Origin: Linum tenue
Lineage: Eukaryota; Streptophyta; Magnoliopsida; Malpighiales; Linaceae
Length of the DNA stretch: 64,000 nt
Direction of reading: 5' to 3'
Assembly (NCBI GenBank): GCA_946122785.1
Contig: CAMGYJ010000005.1
Span: 78,424,547 to 78,488,546, forward strand
Shown here: positions 57,036 to 64,000 of the stretch, piece by piece
Layout: every line of letters begins with the position of its first letter
Numbering within the stretch: position 1 is the stretch's first letter
Notes under the pieces: model-generated
The model's input: the letters and a program-made list of their open reading frames with translations, nothing else
Database searches by the model: none
Told to the model about the DNA's origin: nothing
Program-made: the position numbers and the translations under genes

Positions 57036-57672
57036 TGTTCTCTCAATGTAGTTTTTTTATAAAAAAAAAATAAGTGCAAAGGGACTATCGAACCCTTAAG
57101 TAGATATATTTGAGAGGAGTTTGAACTCAATGTTGTTTTCTTGTGCCGATTTTGTTTTGGTGGTGCAAAGACAAACCTAGTGAAAAAGGACTTTATAGGA
57201 AAATGATTGAAGGGTGATATTGAATTCCTTGAATCTTTATGGAAATACAATGAATATACTTTCAATTGCATGTGATAATTGGAAAATAATTTCATTTTTT
57301 GCTAAAATGGCAAATTATTTAACAAGACACTTTAATATGTAGATTTTCCGTGAAAATTAATATCAAATTATTAATGATTTTACCAAAGATGATAACTTTC
57401 CTATAGTGTACAGAACAAAAATTGTTGGATGCCCTTCCCTAACAGATATGACTACATATATGAATTTTGTAAAGTATAAAAACACAATATCTTATAGTGG
57501 TATTCTTTCACAATAGAAGAACATTGCATTATCGAATATACATTTCAATACTTGGAGGTTATTTGCTCATTGATTTTGGTCTGCTGAAAGTGAATAGATG
57601 ATGTGTGTATCATACCAAGTTCCAATGTCTGGGGTATGAAAGCCGATCAGGATGGATTGTGATTCGCTGATT

Positions 57673-57778
57673 AGGTATGTTGATGTTGACTTCGACACAG
57701 TTCTAGGGTTTTCAATTTGCTAATAAGGTATGTTGATGTTGACTTCGACACGATTTAGGGTTTTCAATGTGGAACCTA
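57673..57778. repeat. Two-copy 53 bp tandem repeat
   Basis: GGTATGTTGATGTTGACTTC followed by GACAC and TAGGGTTTTCAAT is repeated at 57674 and 57727 with small differences. Confidence 0.85.
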
Positions 57779-58383
57779 GCAATAAATACGATCTAGGGTT
57801 TTCAATAGTACTAATAAGTTATCTCTATCAAAATCAATGTAGCATTTGGCAACATGTTGACTGATAATGTTATATTGCATATGTTGAAACTCGTCGAAAA
57901 AACGTTATTTATGACAAGTCGGGTTAATTTAAAGGGGGAAAAGATGGCCATCAATAGAAACAAATTAGAATTTTAGATATTACTAGTTTACTTTATCGGA
58001 TGTCATCAGATAAGAAATATGATAGGTACGTTAAATCAATGATCGATTATGCTATATTTGTAAGTCATGAAAAAAAGTATCAAGTTAATTATTACAAGTA
58101 TGTTTTTCACTCTGCTAACAGATTTAATGACTTTAGGTTTGTCCTTAAAATATGATATGCCTAAAATGATAATCAAAGATATCGAGTGAATTAGGCTCCC
58201 TGGAGTTGTATTCTCAAGGATCTCTCAAGTTGATCTATTCAAGACATGCATATAGTGTTTCAATATTAGTTTCGTGGTTTAGGTTCCATTAAGCATCAAG
58301 GTTAATAAGTCCACCCTAGTCAAGCAATTAATTAGCAAGTGTGCTTGGTTGGACCTACAGCCAACTCTACTTAACTAGGACAA

Positions 58384-58800
58384 GTATCTTAAGCGCTTCG
58401 AGCTTTCTCCGCCAGAGAGAGTGGAGAAGGAGAGAAGTGACTCGTCTTTTAAGCTTCGCTTTCGGTACGAAGCCAAGTAATAAGGGAAGGGGTGAGGGAA
58501 ACGAAGCTTAGGGAGCTTTATAATGCCGCGAAGGAATAATTGGATGTACGCAGAGGATTCATCTTTCAACAACATTTCCGCCATTCACCATCAAAAGAAG
58601 GATATGACATTTGCACTAGGATCTATCTATGCTTGGACCGATTGGATGAGCATCAGCTTTCTCTTCGATCGAACATAAAATAAATCTTCGGGCTCACATA
58701 TTACCCTTTCAGCTGCTAGGGCTGGTTATGCTTATGTCGACTAAAGCGATTGACCCCGGTAGATCGTCCGTACTATACTACTATCCAAACTGAGGCAATA
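58384..58800. other. Possible organelle-derived (NUMT-like) insertion
   Basis: GC-richer than its flanks, with stretches such as GCTTCGCTTTCGGTACGAAG and TTGACCCCGGTAGATCGTCC that look like plant mitochondrial DNA. No gene recognised in it. This is pattern recognition only. Confidence 0.25.
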
Positions 58801-59168
58801 TTTTTAGTAAGAAAAATACCCTAGTCAAGCACAATAGTATCGTGACAACCAAGATTGTATTCCATAGGATCCATAAGTACATTGTTACTACGAGCTACGT
58901 TACTATCTAGCTAAGTAATTAAAAGTTCCAATTATAAATACTTCTAAGTAAACACAAGTAAACAAAGAGGTTTGAATGAGAATTCCTCACATTCTAATAT
59001 ATAAAATTAAATGGTATTAAATCCAATGCATTCACCCATATTTTTAGAGATGCCAATTTTGAACTGATTCATTTTATCTGATATGTTTGATATGTAGGAG
59101 AGGCAGGACGAACATGGATACTCTTCTCGATCTAACATGCTCTGACCAGTCCCATTCTCGACCCTAGG

Positions 59169-61380
59169 TGTAACATCCCGTTCCGAAAAATCCCATATTT
59201 CGACCGCTAGAAAGTTCGCGATTTAAATTCAAGCGTTTTGATACTATTTCGACGAAAATCGAATTATCAATCGATCGAATAAGTATACGTATTAATTATA
59301 TATATAATATATATTAAGGGGCCATATATATTAACTTCCCCTCCCCACCCCGTCCATTATCATCTTCTTCGGTTCTATTTTCTGGACCGAGAGCAGAGGC
59401 TCTTTAGGGGACGCGAGGAAGTAAATTGCAAAGCTCAATTCTTGAGCTACAGTGATCCAAATATCTCGTAAGTAATGCCTAATTCATCTATACATCGTGA
59501 TTTATCGATTTAGAGTTTTAAAACGAGTTTTTGGTTCAGGAATTTCTTGAATTCCCGATAAGCCAAATTAGGGTTTCGAAGTATCCGGAAGCCGGATTGA
59601 GCCCAAATTTCATATACGAGCTTCCTGCAGCAAGGTAATCAATCCTCTAGTTCTAATCCATGAATTTTGGCTATTATTTGGGTCGGGGTCCAAACCGCTG
59701 AATTTAGCTCCGGCCAGGGTTTGATGTGTTTTTATCAAGAATTTGACCCGGAGCCTAGAACTAATATTGACGGGGATATTGCAGGGGATATTAGGACGGT
59801 CTCGGATTTTAATTCGGGGTTCGTTCGTGAAATTGACATTTTAGTACGGCAGGCTAGAACCGGTGTTTGAACGACCAGAATTGGTGAGGGATTAGCACGG
59901 CATACCGGGTTTGTCGTATCACGATAATTATATTGATGCTTATAATTGACCTAGGTGAATTAGAATGGCATGATTAGGGGGTGTATGGACTTCTATGCTA
60001 TATGATGAACCATGGATTGTTGTATGATATTATTGACTTGCCCTAATTGAGATGGACCTTGTTTATACGGATGATTTTGTATATGTTGCAAATTGTGGGC
60101 TTGACTGTTGATATGCCTTATGATGGTTCGAAAGGGTGATTGGGTATGATTTTTCATGATTGATGTATTTGGATGTACAAGTGGGAAAATATATATCCCC
60201 TTGTGATATTATGATGTTTAAGGAGGATGACTTGCACGAGGGTTTATCCCGAGGAAGTGCAATTATACGACTCCTAATTTACCTATGTTGAGCCAGTTGT
60301 GGCCAGGTCAAGTACATGAGCAAGTAACGAATTATGATTAAGCAAGATGAGATATGGATCATGGATAAGGATACCAAGTAAGAGTACTTTGTCTCATGGT
60401 CAATTACATAGTAATTAGGGCTCCCCATGCTATTACTCCATTATGATATGTTATGTCACACCCCTGATGTGGTGTTGACCGTTGATTCATCATGAGATAT
60501 GACCACACCCAGGGTGGTGTCAGGTCCGATATGACTACACCGGCAGTGGTGGGTCCGATATGACCACATCCACGAGATGTTTGGTCCGTATTCCCGGGAG
60601 AGTAATTAGCATGGGAGTAGCCAGGCGCCTATGATTAAAACATGATAAGATGCATATGCATAAGTCAAGGTCGTTGAGTCTTTTGCCCATTGGGATATGA
60701 GGATGGCTGAGGTCTGATCCTAGTGCTTTGGCTTGTTTGCTAGCTGTATGGTAGGGGTATGCTCTGTTATGAACTCACGATGCTATGATTATCTCACTCA
60801 GCTATGAGCTAACCCTCTTTATCCTTTTTCTCTGCTTATGCTATGTGTAAGCAGATCATCAGCAGTAGCAGTAGCAAGTACTTAGGGGTGGGCAGAGCGA
60901 GGAGTTGAAGGCAGGATGAGGTATGGTCTTCAACTATTCTGTGCTTGGACTACTACTCGGGATTTTGGCCAGTGATCCACACCTTTTTGTAAAAATGTTT
61001 TGAGAACGTTTTTCATGTGCATACTAGCTTCTGATGTAGTGTGAGATATCCACAGGTGTGGAAAGTTGATGATATGTGTATATGTTGTGTAACTGTGTAA
61101 GTTGTGACGACTATGGTATGTATAAGTATGGTATGCAGTTGTGGAGTATGAAAGTGTGGCTATGGCTAACAAAAGCCAATGGATATGGTTGTGAGTCTAT
61201 ATGTTTGTGATGAATTATTTTGTAGGATAAGTTGCAAGAACTGTTATCCCATTACGCGAGTAATTCATGTCGAAATTTTATTTGGGTAAATTTTGATAAT
61301 TAATGTAACACCCGAGATAAATTCCGCTGCAATTGTATGAACAATATGATTAGGCAAAACGTATAGGGTAGGGTGTTACA
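59169..61380 (+). repeat. LTR of a Tekay/Del-like chromovirus
   Basis: Starts TGTAACATCCCG and ends GGGTGTTACA (inverted ends TGTAACA/TGTTACA), 2212 bp. A primer site follows three bases on. Long LTRs with these ends are typical of Tekay/Del elements. The other LTR would lie beyond the window. Confidence 0.85.
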
Positions 61381-61383
61381 GTT

Positions 61384-61395
61384 TGGTATCAGAGC
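61384..61395 (+). other. Primer binding site (initiator tRNA-Met) of the Tekay-like element
   Basis: TGGTATCAGAGC, three bases after the LTR end. Confidence 0.9.
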
Positions 61396-61691
61396 TGGTT
61401 TGTTTTCTGCATTATGGGTATGTTACTTTCACTCTTGAGGACTGATCACCCTCAAAAGGGGAGGGAGTACTCCATACCTGTACTTGCACTAAACTTGCCA
61501 GGAATTGGGACCAAAGGTGATGATGTGTTGCATAGTCAGTTGCATATGGTTAAGCATGATTTTGAGTATTTGAAGGAATCTTGAAAATTTTATGTTTTAA
61601 GAGATTTTTGAAAATATGTAGAGTTTTTATCTTGTTGTCCAAGTAATAGTTTTGAAGAAAGTTTTGTTTCAACCAAGTGAGTAACTTAGTT
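61396..61691 (+). other. Start of the Tekay-like internal region
   Basis: Non-coding leader of the Tekay-like element, cut off by the LTR of the next element at 61692. Candidate left target site TAGTT (61687-61691); its partner lies outside the window. Confidence 0.6.
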
Positions 61692-62358
61692 TGATGAGGA
61701 CATCAATGGGCCAGTCACACGTGCTAAGGCAAGGACGTTGAAGGAGAAGCTTGCGACATATTTGGATAGTTACTTTGGAGCCATGGATGTGGAGCTATTT
61801 CGAGGGAAGCCATATATGATGATTCGAGTGGAGGAAGAAGGAGGAAGTGCTGAAGAGAAGGCAGATTGCAAGAAGCAACCTTAACGGGTTTGCTTAACGG
61901 GTTTACTTAACGGGTCCAGGCTTAACGGGTTGGGCTTAACGGGTTTGCTGGGCTGTTTCCGAGTTTCCTTGTTTTAAAGTCGGTTTATGATTGTTTTTCC
62001 ATGTTGGAGTCGGATTTGGGTTGTATTTTGCCTATTTAAAGGGTTGAACACGTTGGTTTTGCCCTTAGACGATTATTATTGAATTTCAGAGGCTAAAGTC
62101 GATTTCCCTACGCGGAATTTGCCCTAATTACTCTGTCGAGAATCTCCAGAGTGCTAGAGCGACTCTTATCAGCTAGGTAATCACCCTGGTTGTGGCGAGC
62201 TACCCATATCGGTTGCCCTTTGTTCCGCGTTGAATCTGTCCGATCGATTCATATATCGATTGCCCTTATTCACGGGTGAGTACTGTCCGATCGATTTCCA
62301 TCCTATCCGGTTCTGTTTGGTTCGAGAAGCTTGACCCTGCGCAACTTTGATTATATCA
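61692..62358 (+). repeat. 5' LTR of a CRM-like chromovirus, with coding overlap
   Basis: Starts TGATGAGGAC and ends TATATCA (inverted ends TGAT/ATCA), 667 bp. The first ~190 bp are an open frame (61691-61884) with NGPVTRAKARTLKEKL, the C-terminal signature of chromovirus polyproteins, so in the distal LTR the pol ORF would run into the LTR. This arrangement is known in CRM elements. Five CTTAACGGGT motifs follow the stop (61880-61945). TATTTAAA at 62033-62040 is a likely TATA box. Confidence 0.75.
62033..62040 (+). promoter_or_regulatory. TATA box in the CRM-like LTR
   Basis: TATTTAAA preceded by GC, about 320 bp before the LTR end. Confidence 0.5.
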
Positions 62359-62360
62359 AG

Positions 62361-62373
62361 TGGTATCAGAGCC
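62361..62373 (+). other. Primer binding site (initiator tRNA-Met) of the CRM-like element
   Basis: TGGTATCAGAGCC, two bases after the LTR end. Confidence 0.92.
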
Positions 62374-62599
62374 CGGTTCAAATCAGTGGCGTGTTCTTGA
62401 TGTTTTTTTTTTTTTGAAGATCTTGTGCGTTCTTGTTTGTGTTCTTGGTGGTTTTGTGCGAGTTCTTGAAGGTCTTGGCGTGTTCTTGAGCCGCAAGACA
62501 GGAGGTTGTTTGTTCTTGGGAGTTCTTGGTGTTTCTTGCGAGGCAAGAAGCAGGTTGTGCGAGTTCTTGTGTTCTTGGAGTTTTCTTGCATCGCAAACA

Positions 62600-63816
62600 T
62601 GGAAGCAGCACTCGAAGCGATCAGAAATCAATTGGAGAACATTGCTCGTGCTCAAGAAGAGCAAACCGCAAGGCTTGCCGAGCAAGCCACGAGGATGGAG
62701 GCTGTCGAGACAAGGCTCCAGCAGCCGGTTGTGGTCGATGCAAACCCTAACCCTAGACCTCGACAAGAAGAAAGGGGAAGGGAAAACCGAGCTCCTCCAC
62801 CCTTGGTTCACGAAGTACAGCGTCATATGCGCCAGCATAGACGCCTTGGAATGCCTCGAGCTGAAAGGAGAGGGCGGCAGCAACAACATGAAGAGGAGTT
62901 TAATGACGAGGAAGAAGAGGGCTTTGAGGAGGATGATGATTTGCGAAACCTCAAGGTCACGATTCCACCTTTTCGCGGTACCACGAACCCTGATGCTTAT
63001 TTGGATTGGGAGCGAAAGATGGCACTAGTGTTTGACTGTCATAACTACTCCGAGAAGAAGAAAGTGACATTGGCTGCCCTAGAGTTCTCGGATTATGCAC
63101 TTGTTTGGTGGGATCAGTTGGGAACGAAACGAAGGAGAAACAGGCAGCGTCCTATTGAGACGTGGGATGAGATGAAAGGAATTATGAGGGATCGGTTTGT
63201 ACCGAGTTCCCATTTGCGAGATATGTATCAAAACCTCCAGCTTCTCCGGCAAGGAACTAAAAGCGTTGAAGATTATCACAAGGAGTTGGAAGTGTTGATG
63301 ATACGTGCTGATGTGAGAGAGGACCGCGAGGCGACTATAGCTCGTTTTCTGTATGGTCTCAATCGAGAGATCAAGAACGTGGTGGAGATACAACCGTTCC
63401 TTGAACTTGAAGATTTGGTGGATATGGCAAGTAAAGTGGAACGACAGCTTCGAAATAGGAGGTTTCAACCCTCCATGAATTCCACACGTTCGAGCCAAGG
63501 AGTTGCAACCAACCCTAAGCCGCAACTGCCCATGAAAGAAGCTCCTAGACCCGCGGCAAGGGATGATGGTGCAAATCCAGTTATGAAGCAAGGTGGATCG
63601 TCGGGGGAAATTCGTTGTTTCAAATGCCATGGAAGAGGACACATTGCGAGCCAGTGTGCCAATAAGAAGACCCTGATCTTGCTTGATAATGGTGAGTATG
63701 TATCGAAGGAAGAGGAAGAGACCACCGATTCTGATGTCGATGAGTCTAGGGAAATGGAACCACCTCCAGGCAGCTTGTTTGTAGCACGAAGAGTATTGTC
63801 TGTGCAGCCTAAGTAG
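62600..63816 (+). CDS. Gag of the CRM-like chromovirus
   Basis: I chose the ATG at 62600 (MEAALEAIRNQLENIARAQE), which begins a coiled coil; an upstream in-frame ATG at 62506 lies in the repetitive GTTCTTG leader. A basic/acidic linker is followed by the retrotransposon gag domain (IPPFRGTTNPDAYLDWERKM; FVPSSHLRDMYQNLQLLRQG; FLYGLNREIKNVVE). A CCHC knuckle CFKCHGRGHIASQC lies near 63620-63660. The ORF ends at a TAG (63814-63816), beyond which the frame goes on into protease. Confidence 0.9.
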
Positions 63817-64000
63817 GAGAGTGAACAGAGAGAAAATATCTTCCATACGAGATGTGTAGTTGATGGGAAGTTGCTGTCTCTAGTGATCGATGGAGGAAGT
63901 TGCACGAACGTTGTGAGCGCGTGTGCGGTGAAGAGGCTAGGGCTGCCTACGTTGAAGCATCCAAAGCCATACACGCTGCAATGGCTTAACGATCACGGAT
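63817..64000 (+). pseudogene. Start of protease of the CRM-like element, truncated by window end
   Basis: In the same frame as gag, after one TAG: QRENIFHTRCVVDGK, then the aspartic protease motif VIDGGSCTNVVS and LPTLKHPKPYTLQWLNDHG. The TAG is probably a disabling mutation, or a readthrough site. The rest of pol lies outside. Confidence 0.85.

Larger units (their letters stand above)
57036..59168. other. Intergenic region downstream of the MADS-box gene promoter
   Basis: AT-rich. The MADS-box gene's promoter is at the left end. A 53 bp tandem duplication lies at 57673-57778 (GGTATGTTGATGTTGACTTC twice). 58384-58800 looks different in base composition and may be organelle-derived. No gene supported. 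Confidence 0.5.

Noticed and set aside
59667..59870. 67-codon open frame in the 2.2 kb LTR
   Set aside because: No similarity, inside the LTR, length expected by chance.
1..64000. tRNA, rRNA, CRISPR or bacterial operon-like features
   Set aside because: None seen. The only tRNA-related sequences are retroelement primer binding sites, and the GTTCTTG runs at 62400-62580 are simple repeats, not CRISPR.

Overview
The window is nuclear DNA of a flowering plant, probably a eudicot. Evidence: spliced genes with GT-AG introns, plant-type proteins (a pectin methylesterase, an AMP1/LAMP1-type M28 carboxypeptidase, a plant VPS15, a type I MADS-box protein), and plant transposons (hAT, MULE, Harbinger-like, L1 LINE, Tat, Athila-like and chromovirus LTR elements). 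I cannot name the species.

Layout. 1-21.7 kb is a genic island. It holds a PME53-like pectinesterase (minus, 5 exons), a decayed 3' fragment of a duplicated LAMP1 gene, the intact LAMP1-like gene (plus, 12 exons) and, convergent with it, VPS15, the regulatory kinase subunit of the class III PI3-kinase (minus, 11 exons, 1542 codons). All three exon chains close in frame and give lengths normal for their families. 21.7-25.4 kb is intergenic DNA with a Harbinger-like element, a 5'-truncated LINE and a MULE-type MITE.

25.46-48.46 kb is one nested transposon complex. The host is a ~4.5 kb hAT element with a BED-finger transposase in pieces. Its coding region was hit by (1) a 260 bp hAT MITE (TSD ATTTAGAT), (2) a ~10.8 kb Tat-lineage Ty3/gypsy element (TSD ACAAC, LTRs ~1% diverged) and (3) a 1.78 kb Pack-MULE (TSD of 10 bp) that carries two exons and an intron of a TMEM208/SND3-like gene. 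The Tat element was itself hit inside gag by (4) a 5.5 kb non-autonomous Athila-like LTR element (TSD GCGCT, LTRs both 1443 bp and apparently identical). Taking out each insert with one copy of its TSD keeps the host reading frame, which gives a relative order of events. The Tat element also carries, on the opposite strand to gag-pol, a multi-exon antisense ORF with its own TATA box, and a striking excess of the motif GGCGC.

48.9-54.9 kb holds a full-length but broken L1-type LINE, bounded by a 16 bp TSD, inserted between the arms of an older inverted repeat. 55.4-57.0 kb is a type I MADS-box gene (AGL80-like). 57-59 kb is intergenic, with a possible organelle-derived patch. From 59.2 kb to the window edge there is a 2.2 kb Tekay/Del-like LTR with its PBS, and just inside that element a CRM-like chromovirus with its own LTR, PBS, gag and the start of protease.

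How the genes work together: the host genes are unrelated housekeeping or developmental genes (cell wall, peptide processing/meristem control, autophagy and endosome trafficking, female gametophyte/endosperm-type transcription factor). PME53 and LAMP1 are also neighbours in Arabidopsis as far as I recall, so that pair may be conserved microsynteny. The rest of the window is best read as a record of successive transposon insertions.
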